64,000 nucleotides of DNA, from positions 4,154,001 to 4,218,000 of the forward strand of contig NZ_CP053382.1 in the NCBI RefSeq assembly GCF_014931605.1, given 5' to 3'. Positions 47,618 to 57,438 of this stretch are shown here, piece by piece (within the stretch, counting starts at the first letter, position 1; each line of letters starts with the position of its first letter). Both the position numbers and the translations under genes were made by a program. Under the pieces are notes generated by a model. It was not told the DNA's origin. It ran no database searches and saw only the letters and a program-made list of their open reading frames with translations. This DNA comes from Halomonas sp. MCCC 1A13316. Its GTDB lineage: Bacteria; Pseudomonadota; Gammaproteobacteria; Pseudomonadales; Halomonadaceae.

Positions 47618-48118
47618 CAAGAAAAACAACATCCGGCTGCCCCCGAGCCAACAACAATAACAAGGCATCAGGGAAGGCAGGGCCTGCGCCAATAACAACA
47701 ATGGCAGGCTGTGAAGAGGATGCGGCCAGGGGCAACAACGACAAGACGCCCCGGAGAGAGCCGCCCTTCGCTTTATTCGCCCAACAACAACAAGATTTGA
47801 GCGAAGCACCGGATCCATCAGGACGCGACGCGCCAACCCCGGCCTACAACAAGAACAACGGCCGCAAAAGCGCACCTTCGGCAACAACATCAACAAGCCG
47901 AAGGCAGGCATATCTCCTGTGCCGTCGTGGTTGGATTATTGTTTTGAATACGAGGCGGTCGCAACCAGGAACGTCAACAATCACAACAACATTGTTTGCC
48001 TGTGATTCTTGGTGACTGTGGTGCGTATTCAAGGCGATGCGCCATCACGAAGAAGAAACAGCCGCAAGGACGCAGCACCGTTTTGCTTGTCAGAGGAGGC
48101 CCAGCGGCCTCCTCTTTT
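47618..48118 (+). ncRNA. CrcZ-like Hfq/Crc decoy RNA (candidate)
   Basis: About 500 nt between cbrB and pcnB, the same place as crcZ in Pseudomonas. It starts at a sigma-54 promoter and ends at the terminator 48093-48118. It carries at least eight AAC/AAT-rich clusters (47622-47630, 47650-47663, 47691-47701, 47734-47745, 47783-47794, 47846-47860, 47883-47897, 47975-47990), the kind of A-rich (ARN) repeat bound by the distal face of Hfq. Several are loop-exposed: CGGCC/GGCCG at 47840-47864, CCTTCGGC/GCCGAAGG at 47875-47904, GGGGC/GCCCC at 47729-47752, CTTCGCT/AGCGAAG at 47766-47806. A 9-bp pair (47944-47952 with 48024-48032) closes the last domain. Predicted role: sequester Hfq (and Crc, if present) to relieve carbon catabolite repression. 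Confidence 0.8.
48093..48118 (+). terminator. Intrinsic terminator of the CrcZ-like RNA
   Basis: Perfect 9-bp stem (48093-48101 with 48106-48114, loop CAGC) followed by TTTT and a T-rich tail. It lies 112 bases before the pcnB start and just before a separate pcnB promoter. Confidence 0.9.
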
Positions 48119-48165
48119 GCTTTGTATTCTCCTGCCACGTCCTTACGGTGAATCCCTCCGCCGCT

Positions 48166-48193
48166 TTGCAAGGTGTCGGCGGTCGGCTACACT
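48166..48193 (+). promoter_or_regulatory. pcnB: Sigma-70 promoter of pcnB
   Basis: TTGCAA (48166-48171), 16-base spacer, TACACT (48188-48193); the start of transcription would be near 48200, 30 bases before pcnB and after the upstream terminator. Confidence 0.65.
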
Positions 48194-48229
48194 CTACAAC
48201 TTTCGCACACTGCGAGTCGAAATCGCCGC

Positions 48230-49630
48230 ATGTTCAAAGGATTTACCCGCTTTCTGCAGAGCCCTGGCACGCATCTCAGGACACTCTTTGGCCCCCAAGA
48301 CGCTTCCGGGGGGCAGGCAGGCCCTCGAATCGTTCCCCGCGATCAACATCCCATTTCGCGCCAGCATTTCAGTGAGGCGGCACTGAAGGTACTCTATCGC
48401 CTGCACAATGCCGGCTTCGAGGCTTACCTGGTGGGCGGCTGCATTCGCGACTCCCTGCTCGGCAAGATGCCCAAGGACTTCGACGTCGCGACCAATGCCA
48501 CGCCCGAACAGGTACGGGAACTGTTTCGCAACTCCCGCATCATCGGCCGGCGCTTTCGCATCGTGCATGTGCGCTTCGGCCGAGAAGTGATCGAGGTCAC
48601 GACCTTCCGCGGGACTCACGGTGACGATCATGGCGATCATATCGCCCAGCAATCCGAGCATGGCCTGCTGCTACGCGACAATGTCTGGGGAAACATCCAG
48701 GAAGATGCCATTCGCCGCGACTTCACCGTCAATGCGATCTACTACAGCATTGCGGATTTCTCCATTCACGATTTCGCCGACGGCATGCGCGACATTGAAT
48801 CGCGCACCCTGCGTCTTATCGGCGACCCTGCCGTTCGCTACCGCGAGGATCCGGTACGCATGCTGCGTGCGGTGCGCTTCGCGGCCAAGCTCGATTTCCA
48901 TATCGCACCGGACTCGGAAGCACCGATCACTGAGCTGGCGCCGCTGCTGCTGCAGATCCCGCCCGCCCGGCTGTTCGACGAAATGCTCAAGCTGTTCATG
49001 GCCGGCCATGGCGTGGAGACCTTCCACCTGCTGCGCCATTACAGCCTGTTCGCCATGCTCTTTCCCGAGACCGACGAGGCCATGGCCGAGCTGCCCTGGG
49101 CCGAGCCGCTGATCGAACACGCCTTGGCCAGCACCGACCGGCGTATACGCGAAGAGAAACCGGTGACACCGGCGTTTCTCTTCGCCGCCCTGCTGTGGGG
49201 TCCCGTACAGCTCCGCCAGGCCGCGCTGGAAGCCGAGGACATGCCACCCATACCGGCACTGCAGCTGGCCTCGCAGCAAGTCCTGTCGCGCCAGCTGAAG
49301 CATATCTCGATTCCCAAGCGTTTCAGCATGCCGATGCGCGATATCTGGGATCTGCAGCAGCGCCTGCCCCAGCGACGCGGCAAGCGCGCCCTGCAGACCC
49401 GGGAGCATCCGCGCTTTCGTGCTGCCTATGACTTCTTGCTGCTGCGCGAGGCCGCCGGGGAGATCGAACCCGGTCTCGGCGATTGGTGGACGGCCTATCA
49501 GGAGGGTGACGAGCACGAGCAACGGCGCCTGCTGGAAAAGGCCGGTGCCGATGCCGGCCCCGGGGGCAATAATTCACGCCGCCGGCGTCCGCGCAAACGT
49601 CGGCGGCGGAGTTCCTCCGGCCCCTCATGA
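48230..49630 (+). CDS. pcnB: Poly(A) polymerase I
   Basis: Adds poly(A) tails that mark RNAs for decay. The 466-residue class II nucleotidyltransferase has the GG signature and catalytic aspartates in LVGGCIRDSLLG...DFDVATNA (GG69-70, Asp83, Asp85), the RRFRIVHVRFG segment, the third carboxylate in RRDFTVNAIYY, and the YREDPVRMLRAVRFAAKLDF neck motif. The C-terminus is very basic (RRRRPRKRRRR), as usual for PcnB. The ATG at 48230 is preceded by no strong ribosome site; an in-frame start at 48173 lies inside the promoter and is rejected. folK overlaps its end by ATGA. Confidence 0.95.
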   Translation: MFKGFTRFLQSPGTHLRTLFGPQDASGGQAGPRIVPRDQHPISRQHFSEAALKVLYRLHNAGFEAYLVGGCIRDSLLGKMPKDFDVATNATPEQVRELFRNSRIIGRRFRIVHVRFGREVIEVTTFRGTHGDDHGDHIAQQSEHGLLLRDNVWGNIQEDAIRRDFTVNAIYYSIADFSIHDFADGMRDIESRTLRLIGDPAVRYREDPVRMLRAVRFAAKLDFHIAPDSEAPITELAPLLLQIPPARLFDEMLKLFMAGHGVETFHLLRHYSLFAMLFPETDEAMAELPWAEPLIEHALASTDRRIREEKPVTPAFLFAALLWGPVQLRQAALEAEDMPPIPALQLASQQVLSRQLKHISIPKRFSMPMRDIWDLQQRLPQRRGKRALQTREHPRFRAAYDFLLLREAAGEIEPGLGDWWTAYQEGDEHEQRRLLEKAGADAGPGGNNSRRRRPRKRRRRSSSGPS

Positions 49631-50130
49631 CACCGCCCGTCGACGTGTATGTCGGGCTCGGCAGCAACCTCGACGACCCGGTCGCTCAGGTCCGCCGAGC
49701 GCTCGATGAACTCGGCACCCTGCCTTTGTCCGAGCGTATTGCCACATCGCGGCTGTATGCCAGCCGCCCGGTCGGCCCCCAGGACCAGCCGAACTTCATC
49801 AATGCCGTCGCTCATCTGCGTACTCGCCTCTCTCCGCTGGCCCTGCTCGATCAATTGCAGGCCCTGGAACAGCGTCATCACCGGATTCGCCAGCGCCACT
49901 GGGGGCCCCGCACCCTCGACCTCGACCTGCTACTGTACGGAAACGAGACCTTGAAGCTGGTACGCCTGCAGGTGCCGCACCGCGAGATGACGTCGCGCGC
50001 CTTCGTGCTGTTGCCCCTCGCCGAGCTGGCGCCGCGATTGCAACTCCCCGACGGGCGGCACATTGCGGAACTGACGGGAACGCTCGCCACCGCTGGCGAG
50101 GTCGAAGTGTTACCTGACGACGCGAACTGA
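49627..50130 (+). CDS. folK: 6-hydroxymethyl-7,8-dihydropterin pyrophosphokinase (HPPK)
   Basis: Transfers pyrophosphate from ATP to hydroxymethyl-dihydropterin in folate synthesis. The 167-residue protein has the VYVGLGSNLDDP start, QPNFINAVAHLRT (about 54-66), LEQRHHRIRQRHWGPRTLDLDLLLYG (about 77-102, with the two Mg-binding aspartates) and VPHREMTSRAFVLLPLAEL. It overlaps pcnB by 4 bases, and panB follows after 111 bases; pcnB-folK-panB-panC is a common order in gammaproteobacteria. Confidence 0.95.
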   Translation: MTPPVDVYVGLGSNLDDPVAQVRRALDELGTLPLSERIATSRLYASRPVGPQDQPNFINAVAHLRTRLSPLALLDQLQALEQRHHRIRQRHWGPRTLDLDLLLYGNETLKLVRLQVPHREMTSRAFVLLPLAELAPRLQLPDGRHIAELTGTLATAGEVEVLPDDAN

Positions 50131-50141
50131 GCGGGCGGGGG

Positions 50142-50178
50142 TGTTACCAGTCGACACGACTGTCGTATTCTGGTAACA
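50142..50178 (+). promoter_or_regulatory. panB: Nested inverted repeat upstream of panB
   Basis: TGTTACCAG (50142-50150) and CTGGTAACA (50170-50178) are perfect inverted copies; inside them CGACA (50152-50156) pairs with TGTCG (50161-50165). A third TGTTACC lies at 50108-50114 in the end of folK. A weak promoter can be read through it (TCGACA 50151-50156, AACAAT 50175-50180, 18-base spacer), so it may be an operator over the panB promoter. Confidence 0.55.
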
Positions 50179-50241
50179 ATCACGCGCAGCATTGGCGCCA
50201 GAAGCTTCAGCCGGTCGCCCGAGACACAATGGGAGCACGCC

Positions 50242-51033
50242 ATGAAATCCGTCACGCTAAGCACACTGCAGGGCTACAAGCGCGCAGGTGAAACCTTCAG
50301 CTGCCTGACCGCCTACGATGCCTCCTTCGCGCGCACCGTCGCCGAAGCGGGCATCGAGGTCATGCTGGTTGGCGATTCGCTGGGCATGGTACTGCAGGGC
50401 CACGCCAGTACGCTGCCGGTGACCCTCGAGGACATCTGTTATCACACCCGCTGCGTGGCAGCTGCCAAGGGGGCGAGCCTGCTGATGGCCGACCTTCCCT
50501 TCATGAGCAACGCCACCAGCGAACGCATGCTGAATGACGCCGCCGCACTGATGCGCGCCGGCGCCGAGATCGTCAAGGTCGAGGGCGAAGCCTGGATGGC
50601 CGACGGCATCCGCGAAATGACGCGCCGCGGCGTGCCCGTCTGCGCCCATCTCGGCCTCACGCCCCAGACCGTCTACCAGCTCGGCGGCTACAAGGTACAG
50701 GGCCGCGACGCCGAGCGCGCCGACCAGATCCTCGCCGATGCCCGTACGCTGGTCGAGGCGGGCGCTTCGGTCATCCTGCTCGAGTGTGTGCCGGCAAGCC
50801 TGGGCAAGATCATCACCGAGGCCCTCGACGTGCCCGTGATCGGCATCGGTGCCGGCCCTGACACGGATGGCCAGATCCTCGTCATGCACGACGTACTCGG
50901 CGTCACTCACGGCCGCACGCCACGCTTCGTCAAGAACTTCATGACCGAGGCCGACGACATCGCCGGTGCGTTTCGCCGCTACCACGAGGACGTCAAGGCG
51001 CGTCGCTTCCCGGCCGAGGAACACAGTTTCTAG
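50242..51033 (+). CDS. panB: 3-methyl-2-oxobutanoate hydroxymethyltransferase
   Basis: First step of pantoate synthesis, using methylene-tetrahydrofolate. The 263-residue TIM barrel has the Mg-binding aspartates in VMLVGDSLGMVLQGH (about 40-54) and LLMADLPFMS (about 79-88), the MRAGAEIVKVEGE strand, VPVCAHLGLTPQTV and the catalytic Glu in ILLECVP (near residue 181). A GGGAGCACGCC ribosome region precedes the ATG. It begins the panB-panC-panD run; the folate product of the upstream folK feeds its cofactor. Confidence 0.96.
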   Translation: MKSVTLSTLQGYKRAGETFSCLTAYDASFARTVAEAGIEVMLVGDSLGMVLQGHASTLPVTLEDICYHTRCVAAAKGASLLMADLPFMSNATSERMLNDAAALMRAGAEIVKVEGEAWMADGIREMTRRGVPVCAHLGLTPQTVYQLGGYKVQGRDAERADQILADARTLVEAGASVILLECVPASLGKIITEALDVPVIGIGAGPDTDGQILVMHDVLGVTHGRTPRFVKNFMTEADDIAGAFRRYHEDVKARRFPAEEHSF

Positions 51034-51063
51034 TTCCTTTCATCCCCTTCAGGAGGCCCGCTG

Positions 51064-51912
51064 ATGCGTACCCTGCGAGACATTCCTGCGCTGCGTGAAA
51101 CCCTCGGCGAATATCGTCGCCGTGGACAGCGCATCGGGCTGGTGCCGACTATGGGCAATCTCCATGCGGGCCATCTGGCACTGGTGGAAGCCGCCCGCCA
51201 GCATGCCGATGTGGTCGTGGCCACCATATTCGTCAACCCGCTGCAGTTCGGGGCGGGTGAGGATCTCGACGCTTATCCGCGCACCCTGGCCGACGACCAG
51301 GCGAAGCTGGAAGCCTCCGGTTGCGACCTGCTGTTCACGCCTGGCGTCGCCATCCTCTACCCGCGCGGCCTCGGCGACCAGACCCGTGTCTGCGTCCCTG
51401 CCGTCAGCGAGGGGCTCTGTGGCGGCTCGCGGCCCGGGCATTTCGATGGCGTCTCCACCGTGGTCAGCATTTTGTTCAATCTGGTGCAGCCCGATGTCGC
51501 CTGCTTCGGCGAAAAGGACTATCAGCAGCTGGCCGTGATCCGCAAGCTGGTCGAGGACCTGCATTTTCCCATCGAGATCGTCGGCGTGCCCATCGTGAGG
51601 GCCGAGGATGGCTTGGCGCTTTCGTCGCGCAACGGCTATCTCGACGCCACCGCGCGAGCCGCTGCCCCCGAACTGCAGCGCACCCTGGCCGCACTGCGCG
51701 AGGCTCTCGAGGCCGGCAAGCCCGTCGAAACGACCCTCGAGGCCGGCCTGGCTCGGCTGCGCGAGGCCGGTTTCGAGACCGATTATCTGGAACTGCGCGC
51801 CGCCGACCTGGGGCCGATAGCGTCCGACACTCGCGAGGCCGTGCTGCTCACCGCCGCCCGCCTGGGCACGACTCGCCTGATCGACAACCTGACCCTGACC
51901 CTGCCGCGCTGA
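51064..51912 (+). CDS. panC: Pantothenate synthetase
   Basis: ATP-dependent joining of pantoate and beta-alanine. The 282-residue protein of the cytidylyltransferase fold has [21 protein letters not shown] (nucleotide-binding HxGH), [18 protein letters not shown], the [30 protein letters not shown] core, and the KMSKS-like [14 protein letters not shown] precedes the ATG at 51064, 30 bases after panB. Its product depends on beta-alanine from PanD, encoded next. Confidence 0.96.
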   Translation: MRTLRDIPALRETLGEYRRRGQRIGLVPTMGNLHAGHLALVEAARQHADVVVATIFVNPLQFGAGEDLDAYPRTLADDQAKLEASGCDLLFTPGVAILYPRGLGDQTRVCVPAVSEGLCGGSRPGHFDGVSTVVSILFNLVQPDVACFGEKDYQQLAVIRKLVEDLHFPIEIVGVPIVRAEDGLALSSRNGYLDATARAAAPELQRTLAALREALEAGKPVETTLEAGLARLREAGFETDYLELRAADLGPIASDTREAVLLTAARLGTTRLIDNLTLTLPR

Positions 51913-51945
51913 AGCGGCGTCCGTACCTCGGAGGAAAAAGCCCGC

Positions 51946-52326
51946 ATGTTCACCGTCATGCTCAAGGCCAAGCTGCACATGGCCCGTGTCACTCATGCCG
52001 TGCTCAACTACGAAGGCTCCTGCGCCATCGACGGCGAACTGCTGGACATGTCCGGCATCCGCGAGAACGAGCAGATCCAGATATACAATGTCGAGAACGG
52101 CCAGCGTTTCACCACCTATGCCATTCGCGCCGAAGAGGGTTCGCAGGTCATCTCGATCAACGGCGCCGCCGCGCACCTGGCCGGCCCCGGCGACCGTGTG
52201 ATCATTTGCAGCTATGCTCACTACAGCGAGGCCGAGTTGGAGAAGCACCAGCCGAGTCTCGTCTACCTGCAGGAAGGCAACGTCGTCAGCCATACCAGCA
52301 ATGCCATTCCCGTCCAGCTCGCCTGA
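51946..52326 (+). CDS. panD: Aspartate 1-decarboxylase proenzyme
   Basis: Makes beta-alanine. The 126-residue proenzyme cleaves itself between Gly24 and Ser25 ([10 protein letters not shown]) to form the pyruvoyl group; catalytic Lys9 and the residues around Tyr58 ([13 protein letters not shown]) are present. In E. coli cleavage needs PanZ bound to acetyl-CoA, and a PanZ-like protein is encoded at 11084-11539. GGAGGAAAAAGCCCGC precedes the ATG. It is the last pan gene; a 120-base gap with a possible promoter separates it from the thiolase. Confidence 0.95.
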   Translation: MFTVMLKAKLHMARVTHAVLNYEGSCAIDGELLDMSGIRENEQIQIYNVENGQRFTTYAIRAEEGSQVISINGAAAHLAGPGDRVIICSYAHYSEAELEKHQPSLVYLQEGNVVSHTSNAIPVQLA

Positions 52327-52378
52327 CGGCCCGGCAAAGCGGCTGGCGGCGCGTCTGGGGCCATCTCCGCATGAGGCA

Positions 52379-52408
52379 TTGCCGCAGCGCACAATAGTCG
52401 CCTATGCT
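52379..52408 (+). promoter_or_regulatory. Possible promoter of the thiolase gene
   Basis: TTGCCG (52379-52384), 18-base spacer, TATGCT (52403-52408), 39 bases before the start codon. The match is moderate. Confidence 0.4.
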
Positions 52409-52446
52409 GGTCCCCTCAGCGTCTGAACGACTCAGGAGAATTCCAA

Positions 52447-53622
<1,176 letters not shown>

Positions 53623-53757
53623 GCAGAGCGGCGCCGGGAACAGACCGTAGAGGGGGTCCTACGCCAGGGATGGCGTCGGTAGCGCCCAGGGAAGGCTTTA
53701 CAGCGCCCCCTCGATGGTCCGACACTTCGGGCCTGTTCCCGGATCAGCCGCGGCGCG
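53623..53757. other. Spacer between thiolase gene and terminator
   Basis: 135 bases with no gene, promoter or repeat that I can support; transcript tail of the thiolase gene up to the bidirectional terminator. Confidence 0.5.
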
Positions 53758-53758
53758 T

Positions 53759-53804
53759 AAAAAAACCGCCCTCATGGCCAGGCCATGGGGGCGGTTCGTT
53801 TTTT
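53759..53804. terminator. Bidirectional terminator between thiolase and pnp
   Basis: Arms near 53764-53777 and 53783-53796 pair over about 14 bp with one G-T wobble; A runs precede (53759-53765) and T runs follow (53799-53804), so both convergent genes can end here. Confidence 0.88.
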
Positions 53805-53819
53805 GGCGTCGAGTGGCGC

Positions 53820-55952
53820 TTACAGCGCGGTCTCGGCCTGCTCGGATTCGAAGGCGGCCTTCTCTTCCGGCGTGATCTCCTTGATGGTGAGCTTCACGCG
53901 GTTGCGGTTGTCGATGTCGAGCACCTTGACCACCACCTCGTCACCCTCGTTGAGGAAATCGCGCACGTCGTTGACCCGCTCGGGCACGATCTGCGAGATG
54001 TGCACCAAGCCGTCGGTGCCCGGCATGATGTTGACGAAGGCACCGAAGTCGGCGATTCGCACTACCTTGCCGCGGTAGAGCTTGCCGATCTCGGCCTCGG
54101 CGGTGATCGACAGCACGATGTCGATAGCCTTCTTGGCCGCCGCCTTGTCCTCGGCGTAGATACGCACCGTGCCATCGTCGTCCAGGTCGATGGAAGCGCC
54201 GGTATCCTCGCAGATCTTGCGAATGGTGGCGCCGCCCTTGCCGATGACGTCGCGAATCTTCTCCGGATCGATCTTGATGGTAGCCATGGAGGGCGCGTTC
54301 TCGGAGACCTCGGAGCGGCTCTGACCGATCACCGTGTTCATCTGCTCGAGAATGTGCAGACGAGCATCATGAGCCTGCTGCAAGGCGATCTCCATGATCT
54401 CCTCATTGATACCCTCGATCTTGATGTCCATCTGCAGAGCGGTGACGCCGGCGGCCGAACCGGCCACCTTGAAGTCCATGTCGCCCAGATGGTCTTCGTC
54501 ACCGAGAATATCGGTGAGTACGGCGAAACCGTCCTCGTCCTTCACCAAGCCCATGGCGATGCCCGCCACCGGCGCCTTCATCGGCACGCCAGCGTCCATC
54601 AACGCCAGTGAAGCACCGCACACCGAAGCCATGGAGCTGGAACCATTGGACTCGGTGATTTCGGAGACTACGCGGATGGTGTAGGGGAAATCCGCCTCGT
54701 CGGGCAGCATGGCCTGCACACCGCGACGCGCCAAGCGCCCGTGGCCGATCTCACGACGCTTGGGGCCGCCCATGAAGCCGGCCTCGCCTACGCTGTAGGG
54801 CGGGAAGTTGTAATGCAGCAGGAAGCGGTCCTTGCGCTCGCCCTCCAGCGATTCGATCAGCTGAGCGTCGCGCAGGGTACCCAGGGTGGCGATGACGATC
54901 GCCTGGGTCTCGCCACGGGTGAAGATCGCCGAACCGTGTGTCTTGGGCAGGCTGCCCACCTCGATGGCCAGAGGCCGTACGGTCTTCTGGTCGCGACCGT
55001 CGATGCGCGGTTCACCCTTGACCACTCGCGAGCGTACCACCTTCTTCTCGAGGCCAGCGAAGGCGCCCTTGACCTCGTCGGCGTCGAACTGGCCTTCTTC
55101 TTCACCGGCCAGTTGCTCCACCGCCTGTTCCTTGAGCGCGGCGAGGGCGTCCTGACGGGCCATCTTGTCGGTAATGCGGTAGGCTTCGCCGACCTTGGCC
55201 TCGAAGGCCGAGGCGACGGCCTGCTTGAGCGCGGTATTCTCGGCGGGGGGCTGCCAGTCCCACTTGGGCTTGCCGGCTTCGGCGACGAGTTCGTTGATGG
55301 CCGTGATGGCCACCTGCATCTCCTGGTGGCCGAAGAGCACAGCACCCAACATTTCGTCCTCGAGCAGCTCATCCGCCTCGGACTCGACCATAAGCACGGC
55401 CTTCTCGGTGCCGGCAACGACCATGTCCAGCTCGGAGCCGGTGAGCTCTTCCACGGTGGGATTGAGGAAGTAGCCCTTGTCTTCGTTGAAGCCGACACGG
55501 GCGGCAGCGATGGGGCCCTTGAACGGCACGCCTGAAATCGACAGTGCCGCGGAGGTGCCGAGCATGGCGGCGATGTCGGGGTCATGGTTGCGATCGGTGG
55601 AGAGCACCGTACAAATGACCTGCACCTCGTTCATGAAGCCCTTGGGAAACAGCGGGCGAATCGGGCGGTCGATCAGCCGCGAGGTGAGGGTCTCCTTCTC
55701 GGTGGGACGCCCCTCGCGCTTGAAGAAGCCACCGGGGATCTTGCCCACGGCGTAGGTCTTCTCCTGATAGAACACCGCCAGGGGGAAGAAGTCCTGGCCT
55801 GGCTTGATATCTTTCTTGGCCACCACGGTGCACAGCACTACGGTGTCGTCCATGGTAACCAAGACGGCAGCGGTGGCCTGGCGGGCGATGCGCCCGGTTT
55901 CCAGGGTGACGGTGCTGCGACCGTACTGAAACGTTTTCTTGACCGGATTCAC
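53820..55952 (-). CDS. pnp: Polyribonucleotide nucleotidyltransferase (PNPase)
   Basis: Phosphorolytic 3'-5' exoribonuclease and degradosome component. The 710-residue protein has two RNase PH domains (first with [11 protein letters not shown], second with [23 protein letters not shown] and the catalytic [18 protein letters not shown] region), a KH domain ([16 protein letters not shown], about 565-580) and a C-terminal S1 domain. The GTG at 55952 ([11 protein letters not shown]) is chosen as start: AAGGAAG stands 7 bases before it, while the ATG at 55982 has no ribosome site and adds 10 residues. It follows rpsO as in E. coli. Confidence 0.95.
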   Translation of the reverse strand: MNPVKKTFQYGRSTVTLETGRIARQATAAVLVTMDDTVVLCTVVAKKDIKPGQDFFPLAVFYQEKTYAVGKIPGGFFKREGRPTEKETLTSRLIDRPIRPLFPKGFMNEVQVICTVLSTDRNHDPDIAAMLGTSAALSISGVPFKGPIAAARVGFNEDKGYFLNPTVEELTGSELDMVVAGTEKAVLMVESEADELLEDEMLGAVLFGHQEMQVAITAINELVAEAGKPKWDWQPPAENTALKQAVASAFEAKVGEAYRITDKMARQDALAALKEQAVEQLAGEEEGQFDADEVKGAFAGLEKKVVRSRVVKGEPRIDGRDQKTVRPLAIEVGSLPKTHGSAIFTRGETQAIVIATLGTLRDAQLIESLEGERKDRFLLHYNFPPYSVGEAGFMGGPKRREIGHGRLARRGVQAMLPDEADFPYTIRVVSEITESNGSSSMASVCGASLALMDAGVPMKAPVAGIAMGLVKDEDGFAVLTDILGDEDHLGDMDFKVAGSAAGVTALQMDIKIEGINEEIMEIALQQAHDARLHILEQMNTVIGQSRSEVSENAPSMATIKIDPEKIRDVIGKGGATIRKICEDTGASIDLDDDGTVRIYAEDKAAAKKAIDIVLSITAEAEIGKLYRGKVVRIADFGAFVNIMPGTDGLVHISQIVPERVNDVRDFLNEGDEVVVKVLDIDNRNRVKLTIKEITPEEKAAFESEQAETAL

Positions 55953-56071
55953 GGCGACTTCCTTCAACTTGTCTCTACTCATGTATGGGTCGTTTTTGAC
56001 TCGGCGACCATTTTAGGTGTTGACGCGCGTGAGAGCCACCTATACGGCCGTTTTCGCCCTGACAAACGCAA

Positions 56072-56098
56072 AACGGGTAGCCCGAGGGGCTACCCGTT
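56072..56098 (-). terminator. Terminator between rpsO and pnp
   Basis: Perfect 12-bp stem (56072-56083 with 56087-56098, loop of 3) followed on the minus strand by TTTTGCGTTT. In E. coli a terminator and RNase III site occupy the same gap. Confidence 0.85.
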
Positions 56099-56144
56099 CA
56101 ATGACCAAGAAAAGGTGGCATTCGCGTCGCGAAATGCCTTTCTC

Positions 56145-56414
56145 TTAGCGACGCAGGCCGAGGCGCTGAATCAGTGACTGATAGCGCGCCAGATCCTTGC
56201 GCTTCAGGTAGTCGAGCAGCTTGCGGCGCTGGTTGACCATGCGGATCAAGCCACGACGCGAGTGGTGATCCTGCTTGTTGGTCTTGAAGTGATCCTGCAG
56301 GCCGTCGATATTGGCGCTCAGCAAGGCCACCTGAACTTCGGGGGAACCGGTGTCGTTATCGCCACGGCTGTATTCCTTGACGATCTCGGCCTTCTGTTCA
56401 GCGGTAAGTGCCAT
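56145..56414 (-). CDS. rpsO: 30S ribosomal protein S15
   Basis: Binds 16S rRNA early in assembly. The 89-residue protein has the full S15 sequence plan: [23 protein letters not shown] (about 10-32), [36 protein letters not shown] (about 39-74) and the end [24 protein letters not shown] precedes the ATG at 56414. It is followed by a strong terminator and pnp; in E. coli S15 also represses its own mRNA, which I cannot judge here. Confidence 0.97.
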   Translation of the reverse strand: MALTAEQKAEIVKEYSRGDNDTGSPEVQVALLSANIDGLQDHFKTNKQDHHSRRGLIRMVNQRRKLLDYLKRKDLARYQSLIQRLGLRR

Positions 56415-56494
56415 CTGTTTCTCCAGTAAGCAATATGCCTGAAACGTGAATGTGTGAGACCACGCATATTTGCAGTCTCGGGCGTCTCTCCCTC

Positions 56495-56521
56495 AGGAAG
56501 CGGCGAGTCGTCGCGCTTCCT
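56495..56521 (-). repeat. 8-bp inverted repeat after truB
   Basis: AGGAAGCG (56495-56502) and CGCTTCCT (56514-56521) flank the truB stop codon. No T run follows; a weak terminator or mRNA processing site is possible. Confidence 0.4.
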
Positions 56522-57438
56522 CAACCGGCCGCCGTGTTGAGCAGCCGTCTCGGCGCCACTTCCTGTGGCCCGGTTACCACGCCGAGTCCCAGGAAGGCCT
56601 CGTCGCAGTAGAGTCTTGCCGTTTCACCCACCCTCGCACCCGCGCCGTCGACGTTGGCCGACTGCCCGTGCATGAGCCGCTGTCTTGCCGCTTCATCCAC
56701 ATCGAGCCGCGGCAGGTGAGCCACCAGCACGTCGACCGGCAGCAGCGTCGCCTCGCGTTCGCTCTGACCCGGCAACGACTCGAGAGTTTCCAGCGCCAGC
56801 ATGCCTTCGCTGCCGAAGGGCCCGGTGGCGAGCCGACGCAGGGCGGTGATGTGCGCCCCGCAGCCGAGTGCACGGCCGATATCCTCGGCCAGGGTACGAA
56901 TATAGGTACCCTTGCTGACTCGAACCTCAAGCTCGAAAACCTCACCTTCGAAGGCAAGCAGCCGGGCATCATACACTGTCACACGACGTACTGCACGCTC
57001 GACGCTCTTGCCCTCACGGGCCAGTTCGTAGAGCTTGCGCCCCTGATGCTTGAGCGCCGAATACATTGGCGGCGTCTGATCGATCTCGCCGCGAAAACGC
57101 TCCAGCACCCGCTCGATGTCCTCGACCGACAGTGGCGGCACCTCGCAGCACTCGACCACTTCGCCCTCGGCGTCGCCGGTGTCGGTCACCGCACCGAGCT
57201 GTACTCGGGTACGGTAAACCTTGTCAGCTTCGAGCAGGTGGGCCGAGAACTTGGTAGCCTCGCCCAGACAGACCGGCAACAGCCCGGTCGCCATGGGATC
57301 CAGCGTGCCGGTATGGCCTGCCTTCTGCGCCTGCAGCAGGCGCCGGGCGCGCTGCAGGGCATGATTGCTCGAGGCGCCCTTGGGCTTGTCGAGCAGCAGC
57401 ACGCCGTTGACCGGCAGCCCACGGCGGCGACGCGCCAT
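56521..57438 (-). CDS. truB: tRNA pseudouridine-55 synthase
   Basis: Makes pseudouridine 55 in the T loop of most tRNAs. The 305-residue protein has GVLLLDKPKGASSNHALQ, catalytic Asp47 in GHTGTLDPMATGLLPV, the KVYRTRVQLG strand, and PPMYSALKHQGRKLYELAREG. The C-terminal region ends in a short PUA-like domain. Its ATG shares one base with the rbfA stop (TGATG), so translation is coupled. Confidence 0.96.
   Translation of the reverse strand: MARRRRGLPVNGVLLLDKPKGASSNHALQRARRLLQAQKAGHTGTLDPMATGLLPVCLGEATKFSAHLLEADKVYRTRVQLGAVTDTGDAEGEVVECCEVPPLSVEDIERVLERFRGEIDQTPPMYSALKHQGRKLYELAREGKSVERAVRRVTVYDARLLAFEGEVFELEVRVSKGTYIRTLAEDIGRALGCGAHITALRRLATGPFGSEGMLALETLESLPGQSEREATLLPVDVLVAHLPRLDVDEAARQRLMHGQSANVDGAGARVGETARLYCDEAFLGLGVVTGPQEVAPRRLLNTAAG

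Noticed and set aside
47650..47990. AAC/AAT repeats as a microsatellite or CRISPR array
   Set aside because: Repeat units vary in length and context and are framed by different complementary arms; no constant direct repeat with equal spacers exists.
47438..48015. Open frames of 85-139 codons across the cbrB-pcnB gap on both strands
   Set aside because: Their products are rich in Asn, Thr and Lys or in Cys and Leu from the AAC repeats and show no family features; the region has the marks of a structured RNA.
50186..50202. Possible sigma-54 promoter upstream of panB (TTGGCGCC region)
   Set aside because: The GC after TGGC lies 10, not 12, bases away, so the spacing fails.
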